This document shows, in pieces, positions 23,801 through 31,477 of a DNA stretch of 33,047 nt. The position numbers and the translations under genes were made by a program. The stretch lies in contig NZ_CAMPGZ010000015.1 in the NCBI RefSeq assembly GCF_946885725.1, positions 1 to 33,047 of the forward strand, in the 5' to 3' direction. Positions within the stretch are counted from its first letter, which is position 1; every line of letters begins with the position of its first letter. Source of the DNA: an uncultured Nocardioides sp. (lineage in GTDB: Bacteria; Actinomycetota; Actinomycetes; Propionibacteriales; Nocardioidaceae). Below the pieces are notes generated by a model. The model was not told where the DNA came from. It ran no database searches and saw only the letters and a list, made by a program, of their open reading frames with translations.

Positions 23801-23935
23801 ACGTCGCCGTACCTGTTCGCAGGGCCAGCGACGTACGTCGAGCACCGGGGAGACCGGCCCATCGCCATCACCTGGCAGCTCGAACACGCGCTACCAGCGG
23901 ACTTCTTCACCTCGGCGACCGTCGCCGCCGGGTGA
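20858..23935 (+). CDS. PLD-nuclease/superfamily 2 helicase/DUF3427 protein
   Basis: A protein of about 1025 residues with three parts. Residues 120-260 are a phospholipase D-like nuclease domain with HAKAWLF (HxK, near 204) and YVGSSNLSRAAL. Residues 310-680 are a superfamily 2 helicase: AATGTGKT near 331 (Walker A), IDEFHHA near 426 (motif II), GLTATPERADG near 451 (motif III), LFAADLFNEGLDLPDVD near 600, and QQLGRGLRRT near 628 (motif VI). The C-terminal 300 residues match DUF3427 (for example YERKPNSFREGVLYV-like segment near 905 and FHWESQSTTS near 945). GTG 20858 gives VDRGLYEALIT, close to the usual family N-terminus; GTG 20831 adds nine residues, and neither has a ribosome site. It diverges from the NERD gene. 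Sampled 60-base lines here count 55-62% GC against about 75% in the purine operon, suggesting transfer. Confidence 0.87.
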   Translation: MDRGLYEALITTELQERLASQAALEAEVGPVDEADQPHVLARHLQHVIQRTLAGIRDPISRLKLTNALLDQLEEAGEAVSQPPRQLLRLVESSAFSNGHEAVRPRTPLAEAALLTNAHGEPNLGAELRAELDTSDRVDLLCAFVKWHGIRLLEQELGRLRERGVPFRVVTTTYMGATERAALDRLVREFGAQVKIQYDTQRTRLHAKAWLFRRDTGFDTAYVGSSNLSRAALLDGVEWNVRLSQVGTPALLEKFRATFDTYWGDRSFEPYDPDVDRDRVDDALAEASGRTHHNVTISLSGLEVRPLDYQREMLEALDAERSIHGRHRNLIVAATGTGKTVVAALDYRKLCERAAGTGSSLLFVAHRKEILEQSLRTYREVLADANFGELYVGGARPERWRHVFASVQSLTAYGVTNIPADAFEVIVIDEFHHAEARTYRRILDHFTPQELLGLTATPERADGTDVRQFFDGRTAAELRLWDALGADLLCPFHYFAVADGTDLRQISWTRGRYDEDELSSVYTGNHARAAIVLKQLRAKVLDPGAMRALGFCVSVAHARFMAQVFNDAGVPALAVSGETTPAERAQALADLRDRRVNILFAADLFNEGLDLPDVDTVLFLRPTESATIFLQQLGRGLRRTRSKPVLTVLDFVGHHRKEFRFDAKLRALTGHTRRGLQREIERGFPFLPSGCQIVMDRQSQTLVLENIKAQIGNRWKQMVAELRSYGDCDLGSFLEESGLELADVLRAGSHSWTRLRRDAGLATREGSVMEERLLKRVRAFAHVDDPVRADAYSRLLSDDGPAYHELSPSEQLLARMLFFSLWPDGGQHASYDDGLQALRRERATRDEVRSVVDLSFDHARHRPRDLAGSLAAVPLKVHARYQREEVLAALDYASLERKPNSFREGVLYVPELNVDAFFVTLTKSESDYSPTTLYRDYPVSPTQFHWESQSTTSIASKTGQRYLSGASTVLLFVRQHKSDPFGTSPYLFAGPATYVEHRGDRPIAITWQLEHALPADFFTSATVAAG

Positions 23936-24130
23936 TCCTGTCGTGTGACAACGCGCACACGCGCAATCGATCTCAGACCCGCTCGGCCAAGCGGCCGACG
24001 GCATAACCCCAGGTAGTCCGCGCGAACGCGAGCCTCGTCACATCAACTACTGGTTCGGACAGATTTGGATCGGTCGCGGGGTCCTCGCACTCTGGATGAG
24101 TCCCCGTGTTCAGTGCCGGGGTGGCCACCG
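23936..24130. other. Spacer between the helicase gene and the riboswitch
   Basis: No credible gene is present in these 195 bases. A short 6-base hairpin TCGGCC-AAGC-GGCCGA (23983-23998) about 50 bases after the helicase stop may be a weak terminator. The promoter for the riboswitch transcript should be here; TTGGAT (24065) with CACTCT (24088) at 17-base spacing is the only pair I found and it is weak. Confidence 0.4.
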
Positions 24131-24288
24131 GGCGCCGAATCCTGCCTGCCGGTGAGTCTGTCCAACCACCGCAGGCAGGAGCGGGGGAACCAACTTTCGG
24201 TTCCGGCCACACCGGTCCCTCGGGGTGAAGCCGCTCAACGCGGCCGGGCAACTTCCGCCCGAACCCGACAGCTCACTTCGCAGGCGTG
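24131..24288 (+). ncRNA. ydaO-type c-di-AMP riboswitch
   Basis: This leader carries the conserved blocks of the ydaO/yuaA class in order: CGCCGAAT near 24133, AGCGGGGGAACCAAC near 24180, TCGGGGTGAAGCCGCTC near 24219, and GAACCCGACAGCTCACTTCGCAGGCG ending near 24286. CGCC at 24133 can pair with GGCG at 24283 to close the element. In actinobacteria this class is known upstream of resuscitation-promoting factor and other cell wall hydrolase genes, where c-di-AMP binding lowers expression. Here it ends 14 bases before the Rpf-like start codon and overlaps the edge of the ribosome site (24288-24295), so control may include translation initiation; that mechanism is inference. Confidence 0.92.
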
Positions 24289-24301
24289 GAAGGGATTCAC
24301 C

Positions 24302-24655
24302 ATGTCCGAACTGAGAATGCCGCGCGCCATCATCCTGATGCTGCTGGCTCTGGTCGCCGCGAGCGCCCTCGCCGTCGTCGGCCCCACGAGCTCCGCGCAC
24401 GCCGCGTCCAACCGAGTCTGGAACAGGCTCGCCCAGTGCGAGTCCGGCGGACGCTGGCACATCAACACCGGCAACGGCTACTACGGCGGCCTGCAGTTCA
24501 GCCGGTCCACTTGGCGCGGCTTCGGCGGCGGCAAGTTCGCCCGCTTCGCGCACCGCGCCACCAAGGGCGAGCAGATCCGCGTCGCCGAGCGCGTCCGTCG
24601 CGCCCAGGGTTGGGGCGCCTGGCCGTCCTGCTCGTCGCGCATCGGCCTGCGCTGA
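24302..24655 (+). CDS. Resuscitation-promoting factor-like secreted transglycosylase
   Basis: A 117-residue exported muralytic enzyme. Residues 1-34 are a signal peptide (RAIILMLLALVAASALAVV, cleavage after SAHA). The mature 80 residues are essentially only the Rpf/transglycosylase-like domain: WNRLAQCESGGRWHIN with catalytic Glu47, GNGYYGGLQFSRSTWRGFGG, ATKGEQIRVAERV, and QGWGAWPSCS. Cys46 and the Cys in WPSCS form the usual disulfide. No LysM, G5 or DUF348 domains are attached, so this is a minimal Rpf. ATG 24302 has GGAAGGGA 6 bases upstream. Control by the c-di-AMP riboswitch just upstream links wall cleavage to osmotic or growth-state signalling. A terminator follows. Confidence 0.92.
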   Translation: MSELRMPRAIILMLLALVAASALAVVGPTSSAHAASNRVWNRLAQCESGGRWHINTGNGYYGGLQFSRSTWRGFGGGKFARFAHRATKGEQIRVAERVRRAQGWGAWPSCSSRIGLR

Positions 24656-24676
24656 CGGCTCGGCCACACACGCGAC

Positions 24677-24714
24677 ATCGGCCCGGCCTTCCTCTCGGGG
24701 AGGGCCGGGCCGAT
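24677..24714. terminator. Strong terminator after the Rpf-like gene
   Basis: ATCGGCCCGGCC (24677-24688) pairs perfectly with GGCCGGGCCGAT (24703-24714), and the stem extends inward through TTCC/GGGGA with a small loop. The gene at 24801 converges on it, so it may work in both directions. A second, smaller hairpin GGCGAT-GCACT-ATCGCC at 24753-24769 lies nearer the rocD stop. Confidence 0.85.
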
Positions 24715-24800
24715 TCGTGTCTGCGGGCGAAGTCGTCTGAGTCGGGGGTCGTGGCGATGCACTATCGCCCGAGGCGGGGTTGACATGCAGGCCGGGCGTG

Positions 24801-26039
<1,239 letters not shown>

Positions 26040-26067
26040 GCCCCATGCTGACACCGACGGGGCCGGT

Positions 26068-27204
26068 TCAGCGAGGCTCCATCCGGTAGACGCGCCGGGC
26101 GTTGTCGCCGGCCAGCATCCGTGCGAGGCGCAGGGCGTCGTCCGCGCCCACCGCATCGTCGGCGGTCCAGTCGTCGAGCACCACCGTCAGCGCGCGGCGG
26201 AACAGCACCGCGCCGAGGTGGTGCAGCTCGGGCAGCGCGAACCCGTCCGAGGCGTAGAGGACCGAGCCGAACGGCGCGAGCTCGAGGGTCTCGGCGAGCA
26301 CCGCGGCCGCGCGCGGGCCGACGTGGTTGACCGCGAGGCTGACGTCCATCACCACGTGCGGGAACACGTTGGCCAGGTAGGCCGCCTGCCGGTGGTACGG
26401 GTAGCAGTGCAGGAGTACGACGGGGCCCGCCTCCGGCGGCAGCGCGCGCAGCAGCGGGGTGAGCAACGAAGGGTCCGCGCGGTGCAGGGTGAGGTCGGGG
26501 TCGCCGTAGCCGGTGTGCACCTGAAGCGGGCGCCCGAGCCGGAGGGCGGCGTGGACGGCGTGCGCGATCAGGGTGGGGTCGTCGAGCCGGTGCCGACCCT
26601 GCGCCTCGCTGCGGGCCAGCCACCGGCCCCCGGCCCGGCGGACGTCGGCATCGGTTGGTGGCACGGCCGGGAGCTCCAGGCCGGTGCGGTAGGCGGCGAC
26701 GGTCTTGAACCCGACCGACCCGTCGGCTCGTTCGGCAAGTGCTACGGCGACCGCCGAGCCCAGACGAGCCGCGTCCACGCCGGTCCCAGCGACCTCCTCG
26801 ACGACGCTCTCGACCCTGGCGACCTCGTGCGGCTCGGCGCCCGCGAGCTCGGCCAGCTCGGCCATGTCGCACAGCCCGGGGTGGTGGAGTCCGGTGTCGA
26901 CGAGCAGATCGCTGGTGCCGGCGGCGGTCAGGAGTCGGCGGGCCGCCTCCGTTGGGCCGATCTCGGTGCGCCTGGCGAGGTAGTCGTCGGGCGGTGCGTG
27001 CGCCTCCAGACCCAGCACGGGTGCGCACCATCGCCGTACCGCCAGGCCGACGTGGGAGTCGAACGCCGTCGTACCGGGCGCCGGCGGATGGGGCGACTCG
27101 GTGAGCAGCCGCTCGAACCCGGCACGGTCCAGCGGGTCGAGGACCACGGGGTGGCAGTGCTGGTCGACCAGCGGCAGGTCGGCGAGGTCGGCGGCGAGGC
27201 CCAT
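26068..27204 (-). CDS. FluG-like amidohydrolase
   Basis: A 378-residue amidohydrolase-2 family protein. Likely metal site residues: VDQHCHPV near residue 13 (HxH), GFKTVAAYRTG near 164 with the bridging lysine, QVHTGYGDPD near 219, LLHCYPYHRQ near 254, and LYASDGFALPE near 310 (Asp). The N-terminal half of the fungal developmental protein FluG belongs to this group and is fused there to a glutamine synthetase-like half; here the glutamine synthetase-like gene is the immediate upstream neighbour, only 3 bases away. A role in hydrolysing a gamma-glutamyl amide or a related amide is inference; the substrate is unknown. ATG 27204 is the natural start. Confidence 0.83.
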   Translation of the reverse strand: MGLAADLADLPLVDQHCHPVVLDPLDRAGFERLLTESPHPPAPGTTAFDSHVGLAVRRWCAPVLGLEAHAPPDDYLARRTEIGPTEAARRLLTAAGTSDLLVDTGLHHPGLCDMAELAELAGAEPHEVARVESVVEEVAGTGVDAARLGSAVAVALAERADGSVGFKTVAAYRTGLELPAVPPTDADVRRAGGRWLARSEAQGRHRLDDPTLIAHAVHAALRLGRPLQVHTGYGDPDLTLHRADPSLLTPLLRALPPEAGPVVLLHCYPYHRQAAYLANVFPHVVMDVSLAVNHVGPRAAAVLAETLELAPFGSVLYASDGFALPELHHLGAVLFRRALTVVLDDWTADDAVGADDALRLARMLAGDNARRVYRMEPR

Positions 27205-27207
27205 GCG

Positions 27208-28608
27208 TCAGTAGCGCCAGCGCGTCGTCGCGACGACCTCGTCGGGCGTCGCGTCGGCGAACAGCTCGACCTCGGCCCGGTGGACGGCGGTGAACGCGTC
27301 GTACAGGTAATCGCCCATGGTCCGCTTGACCAGGTCGTCCTGATCGAGCAGAGCCAGCGCCTCGTCGACGGTCTCGGGGAGGCGCCGCACGCCGAGCCGT
27401 TGCGCCTCCCGCTCGTCCAGCGCGGCCGGGTCGCCGTGCACCTCCTCGGGCCGGGTCAGGCCCTTGTCGATCGCGGCCACACCGACGGTGAGCACCGCGC
27501 CGACGACGAGGTAGGGGTTGGCGCTGGCGTCGAGGCACTTGATCTCGGCGTTGGCCGCGACGTGGGTCTCCCCCGTCGAACCGGTGATCAGCCGCAGCGC
27601 GGCCTCGCGGTTCTCCCGGCCCCAGCACTGGTAGGCACCGGCCCAGTGCGACGGCACGAGCCGGATGTGGCTGGCCACGCTGGGCGCCAGGATCGCGGTG
27701 AGGGCGGGCATCGCCTCCAGCAGGCCGGCCAGGAACGACTCCCCCTCCCCCGTCAGCCCGTACCGGCCGTAGCCGCCGTCGAGCAGGTTCACCCCGCCGT
27801 GGGTCACGGACAGGTGCAGGTGCTGGCCGTTGCCGACCTGCCCGGCCACGACCGAGGGCGCGAACGTCGCCTCCATCCCATGGGCGCGGGACACCGCGCG
27901 CACCGTCTCCCGCGCGAGCAGCACCTGGTCGGCGGCCGCCACCGGGTCGAGCGGCGCCGCCGACAGCTCGAACTGTCCGGCGGAGTACTCCGGGTGCAGC
28001 TGCAGCACCTTCACCGACTCGGCGGCGAGAGCCGAGAGCAGGTCGCGGCAGTAGTCCGACAGCTCGACCATCCGGGTCATGCCGTACGCCGGACCGCGGC
28101 ACGCCGGCCGGAACTCGCCGCCGGGGTCGCTGTTGGGGTCGCTGCCGGTGTCGCTGCCGAGCACCCACTCGACCTCGAACCCCATCCGCACATCCAGCCC
28201 GTCGTCGGCCGCCAGCGCCGCGGCCCGCCGCGCGAAGCTGCGCTGGCAGCCCGGGTGCTCCTCGCCTTCCTGGGTGTACCGGTCCACCGGCGCCCACGCC
28301 CAGCCCGGCTGTGCCGCGAGCCGCGCGAGCCGGTCGAGGTCGGGGTACAGCCGCAGGTCGCCGTCCGGTCCGCCGGCGATCCGTCCGATCGTCGCGCTGT
28401 CGTCCACGCAGAACGTGTCGAACACCGGCGACATCCCCACGCCCCAGGCCGCCGCGTGCGGTAACCGCTTGGCCGGCACCGCCTTGACCCTCGTGACGCC
28501 GGCGTTGTCGACGTAGCTCAGCGCGACGCCCTCGATGCCCTCCTCGACCAGCCTCGTCGCGATCGCGCGACCCTTTCCCTCCTGGTCCTCACGCCACCTC
28601 GCGTCCAC
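27208..28608 (-). CDS. Glutamine synthetase-like gamma-glutamyl-amine ligase
   Basis: A 466-residue member of the glutamine synthetase family, which joins glutamate to ammonia or amines using ATP. Family signatures: GFEVEWVLG near residue 143 (metal Glu residues), PEYSAGQFELS near 206, NGQHLHLSV near 258 (ATP/metal His), HWAGAYQCWGRENREAALR near 313, and DASANPYLVVGAVL near 360. It departs from true GlnA: the NRS-type R344 region and adenylylation loop are not canonical, so a GlnA3/GlnA4-like or IpuC-like amine ligase is more likely than assimilatory glutamine synthetase. GTG 28608 is close behind GGGAGGAG (tight 2-3 base spacing). It sits 18 bases after the MDR gene and 3 bases before the FluG-like hydrolase. 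Confidence 0.85.
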   Translation of the reverse strand: MDARWREDQEGKGRAIATRLVEEGIEGVALSYVDNAGVTRVKAVPAKRLPHAAAWGVGMSPVFDTFCVDDSATIGRIAGGPDGDLRLYPDLDRLARLAAQPGWAWAPVDRYTQEGEEHPGCQRSFARRAAALAADDGLDVRMGFEVEWVLGSDTGSDPNSDPGGEFRPACRGPAYGMTRMVELSDYCRDLLSALAAESVKVLQLHPEYSAGQFELSAAPLDPVAAADQVLLARETVRAVSRAHGMEATFAPSVVAGQVGNGQHLHLSVTHGGVNLLDGGYGRYGLTGEGESFLAGLLEAMPALTAILAPSVASHIRLVPSHWAGAYQCWGRENREAALRLITGSTGETHVAANAEIKCLDASANPYLVVGAVLTVGVAAIDKGLTRPEEVHGDPAALDEREAQRLGVRRLPETVDEALALLDQDDLVKRTMGDYLYDAFTAVHRAEVELFADATPDEVVATTRWRY

Positions 28609-28626
28609 GGCTCCTCCCGCGCCCCA

Positions 28627-29649
28627 TCACTCCGCGACATCCACCAGCACCTTGCCGACCGCCCCGGCCTCGACCGCGGCGTGCGCGTCCGCCGTGCGCT
28701 CGAGCGGGAAGTGGTGCAGCGGCAGCCCCGCCTCCTCACCGACCCGCACCGCCCCGTCGAGCACGGCCGCGGAGACGTCCGCGATCGCGCGTCGCTTCCA
28801 GTCCGCGGGTGCGGTGTAGACGAGCACGAACTGCCAGCGAGCGTTCTCCACCATCAACGGACGCACCGGCAGCGACAGCGGCGCTCCCCCGTCGTCGGCG
28901 TACACCGCCACCGAGCCGTGCCGTCCGATCACGCCGACGTCGATGTCGGCGTTTGCGGCGGCCGCCACCTCGACGATGGTGCTCACACCGTCGGGGGCGA
29001 TCTTGCGCACCTCGGCGACGACGTCGTGCTGCCGGTAGTCGATGACGTGGTCGGCCCCCGCGCGGGCGGCCAGGTTGGCCTTCTCGGGGCTGCTCACCGT
29101 CGTGAGCACGGTGGCGTCCGACCATCGAGCCAGCTGGATCGCGGCGTTGCCCACCGCCCCCGCCCCGCCCGCGACGAGCACGGTGCGGCCCTGCAGCGTG
29201 CCGGGGCCGAGGCGGAGCGGCCCGTCCTCGGTGACAGTCAGCGCCCGGTGCGCGGTGAGGAACGGGACCCCGAGTGCGGCGCCGAGGTCGAACGACGCGG
29301 AGTCGGGCAGGTGCACCACCTGGTGCGCCGGCACCAGTGCGTACTCCTGCGCCGTACCCTCCGGACGCTGGTACGCCGCCTCCCAGACCCAGACCCGCAG
29401 CCCCAGCAGGGCGGCTTCGACTCCGGGCCCGACGGCGTCGACGACGCCGGAGCCGTCCTGGTTCGGCACCTGGGGCGGGTCGACCGGGTTGCCCGGCCGC
29501 GTGCCGCGGCGTGACTTCCAGTCGGTGGGGTTGACCCCTGAGCGGTGGATGCGCACGCGCACCTCGCCCGGCCCTGGCTCTGACAGTGGTTTGTCGACGA
29601 GCGTCAGGACGTCGGGGTCGCCGTTCTGGCGGTAGGTGATCGCGCGCAC
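28627..29649 (-). CDS. Zinc-independent MDR oxidoreductase (quinone reductase-like)
   Basis: A 340-residue medium-chain dehydrogenase/reductase of the quinone oxidoreductase type. The N-terminal GroES-like domain has PGEVRVRIHRSGVNPTDWK near residue 27 and NQDGSGVVDAVGPGV near 63. The zinc-binding Cys/His set of alcohol dehydrogenases is missing. The Rossmann domain begins with VLVAGGAGAVGNAAIQLA near 158 (NADPH site) and VIDYRQHD near 203, with a C-terminal AVEAGAVGKVLVDV. It likely reduces a quinone, enone or aldehyde with NADPH; the substrate is not readable. ATG 29649 lies 4 bases after the SDR stop, so the two oxidoreductases are probably coupled. Confidence 0.87.
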   Translation of the reverse strand: MRAITYRQNGDPDVLTLVDKPLSEPGPGEVRVRIHRSGVNPTDWKSRRGTRPGNPVDPPQVPNQDGSGVVDAVGPGVEAALLGLRVWVWEAAYQRPEGTAQEYALVPAHQVVHLPDSASFDLGAALGVPFLTAHRALTVTEDGPLRLGPGTLQGRTVLVAGGAGAVGNAAIQLARWSDATVLTTVSSPEKANLAARAGADHVIDYRQHDVVAEVRKIAPDGVSTIVEVAAAANADIDVGVIGRHGSVAVYADDGGAPLSLPVRPLMVENARWQFVLVYTAPADWKRRAIADVSAAVLDGAVRVGEEAGLPLHHFPLERTADAHAAVEAGAVGKVLVDVAE

Positions 29650-29653
29650 GCGG

Positions 29654-30415
29654 CTACACCTGGATGCCGCGGGTCAGCGCACCGTCCACGACCAGGTTGG
29701 TCCCGCTGATCCGCCGGGACACGGGGCTCGCGAGGAACACGACGGGTCCCGCGATTTCCTCCGGAGTGCCCATGTGTCCGGTCGGGTTCAGGCCGACCGC
29801 CATCTCGAACAGCTCCGGGTTGCCCTGCTCGATGTTCGCCCAGACGCCGCCCTCGAAGTAGGTGTTGCCCGGCGAGACGGCGTTGGCCCGGACGCCCTGC
29901 TCGGCCAGCTGCAGGGCGAGCCCGCTGATGTAGCCGAGGAGGGCGGTCTTGGCGGTCCCGTACGGCCCGGAGGCGAAGTCGGACTCACGCCCGGACACGC
30001 TCGAGATCGCGATGACCGAGGGAGACGACGCCGACTGCTCGAGGTGCGGCAGCGCCGCGCGGACCAGCCGCACGGTGTGCATGAGGTCGACGTTGAGGCT
30101 CTGCTGCCAGTTCTCCTCGGTGTCCGGGATCGCCAGGGCGCTGACGTTGGCGACGACGGTGTCGAGTCCGCCGTACGAAGCGGCCGACTCGTTCACCCAG
30201 GCGGCCAGGGCGTCAGCGTCTCCGACGTCGACGACGGAGCCGGTGACGTCACCGCGCGCGCTGAGCGTCTTCTCGGTCTCGCTCACCTCGTCGGGGTTGC
30301 GCGCGCAGAACCCGACCCGGGCCCCCTCGTCGAGGAACGCCCCGACGATGGCTCGCCCGATCCCACGAGTGCCGCCGGTCACGAGGACACGGGTGCCGTT
30401 GAGCTGCAGGTCCAT
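29654..30415 (-). CDS. SDR family oxidoreductase
   Basis: A 253-residue classical short-chain dehydrogenase/reductase. The cofactor motif TGGTRGIGRA is at residue 13 and the following strand ends GFCARN, whose Arg suggests NADP(H). Catalytic residues are the Ser pair in ISSVSG near 137 and YGTAK near 151 (Tyr and Lys). The C-terminal PEEIAGPVVFLASPVSRRISGTNLVVDGALT is standard. ATG 30415 has AAAGG 9 bases upstream; the frame extending to 30508 lies within the acetamidase 3' end and is not favoured. It starts 40 bases after the acetamidase stop. The substrate is unknown. Confidence 0.9.
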   Translation of the reverse strand: MDLQLNGTRVLVTGGTRGIGRAIVGAFLDEGARVGFCARNPDEVSETEKTLSARGDVTGSVVDVGDADALAAWVNESAASYGGLDTVVANVSALAIPDTEENWQQSLNVDLMHTVRLVRAALPHLEQSASSPSVIAISSVSGRESDFASGPYGTAKTALLGYISGLALQLAEQGVRANAVSPGNTYFEGGVWANIEQGNPELFEMAVGLNPTGHMGTPEEIAGPVVFLASPVSRRISGTNLVVDGALTRGIQV

Positions 30416-30455
30416 GGCTGCGCCTTTCGTAAGGAGGACGGACGGGTCAGACGGG

Positions 30456-31463
30456 TCAGACCGAGCCGAGCGACGCGGCCCGGGCGCGCAGGTCGGCGTG
30501 CATGCCACCGAAGGCGTCCGCGGCGGGCAGCAGGGACTTCGCGGCCTTCACCACGACGCTGTAGTTGGCGTCGACGACGTTGGCGACCGGGACCTCGGCG
30601 ATCTGGGAACAGAGCTGGTAGGCGTCCATCTGGTGCAAGCCGTAGAGCTCGGCGACCCAATGAACGAGCTCGGCGTTCCCGATCCGCCACGAATCCTCCA
30701 TCGGGCGGCTGGACCCGACGGTCATCCAGTGCGAGTCGTCCTCGATGCGCGGCCACCCGGGTGCCCCGCCCTTGATCAGGTCCACGATGAGGGTGGTGGT
30801 CATCGCCCCCTCGACCGCGGTGCCGCAGGCCTCGCCCTCACCCTGGCGGTAGTGCCCGTCGCCGATGGAGAACATCGCCCCCTCGACGTTCACGCCGAGG
30901 AAGACCGTCGAGCCGGCCCGCATCTGCGGGGTGTCCATGTTGCCGCCGAAGCGGTCGGGCACCAGGGAGGAGCGGACCTCGCCTCCGGCGGGCGCTACGC
31001 CGACGGTGCCGAGCATCGGCGCGAGCGGCAGCTCGATGCGGTGATCGCTGTGCCGGGCGGCGAACGCCACGGTGCCTCTGGCCCGGTCGAGCTCGTAGAT
31101 CCACGTCGTGTCCGGCAGCGGCTCCTGCAGCGTGACGACGCGGTCGGTGCTCGTCATGCCGCCGAAGAACGGGATCGCCGCCGACGCTCCCCAGTCGCGG
31201 GCCGGCTCCAGCGCGACGAGATGGAGCACCAGCGTGTCGCCCGGCTCGGCGCCCTCGACGTAGAACGGACCGGTCTGCGGGTTGACGAACCTGAGGTCGA
31301 CCTTGGCGCTGGACAGGTCGTCGACGGTGCGCAGGACGCCGCCGAACGCGTCGTCCGACCAGAGCCTCAGCGCGGTGCCGGGTGCGACCTTCATCGCCGG
31401 CGGCGCACCACCGAAGGTGTAGGCGTACTGCTCACGGGTCGGCGTGTATTCGAGCACCTCCAC
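30456..31463 (-). CDS. Acetamidase/formamidase family protein
   Basis: A 335-residue member of the FmdA/AmdA family, which hydrolyses formamide, acetamide or related short amides to ammonia and an acid. Visible elements: VNPQTGPFYVEGAEPGDTLVLHL near residue 60 (a hallmark of the family), GVAPAGGEVRSSLVPDRFGGNMDTP near 155, GSTVFLGVNVEGAMFSIGDGHYRQGEGE near 184-211, and a C-terminal half with ANVVDANYSVVVKA. Short amides cannot be proved as substrate; the context of a gamma-glutamyl ligase and an amidohydrolase suggests an amide-releasing step. GTG 31463 is listed; GTG 31457 has a better spaced GGGAG. It lies 14 bases after the hydroxy-acid oxidase stop. Confidence 0.87.
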   Translation of the reverse strand: MEVLEYTPTREQYAYTFGGAPPAMKVAPGTALRLWSDDAFGGVLRTVDDLSSAKVDLRFVNPQTGPFYVEGAEPGDTLVLHLVALEPARDWGASAAIPFFGGMTSTDRVVTLQEPLPDTTWIYELDRARGTVAFAARHSDHRIELPLAPMLGTVGVAPAGGEVRSSLVPDRFGGNMDTPQMRAGSTVFLGVNVEGAMFSIGDGHYRQGEGEACGTAVEGAMTTTLIVDLIKGGAPGWPRIEDDSHWMTVGSSRPMEDSWRIGNAELVHWVAELYGLHQMDAYQLCSQIAEVPVANVVDANYSVVVKAAKSLLPAADAFGGMHADLRARAASLGSV

Positions 31464-31477
31464 TCCCGGAAGGTAAC

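Noticed and set aside
27208..28608. Assimilatory glutamine synthetase GlnA
   Set aside because: The active-site signatures are partial and the neighbours (FluG-like hydrolase, acetamidase family) favour an amine ligase.
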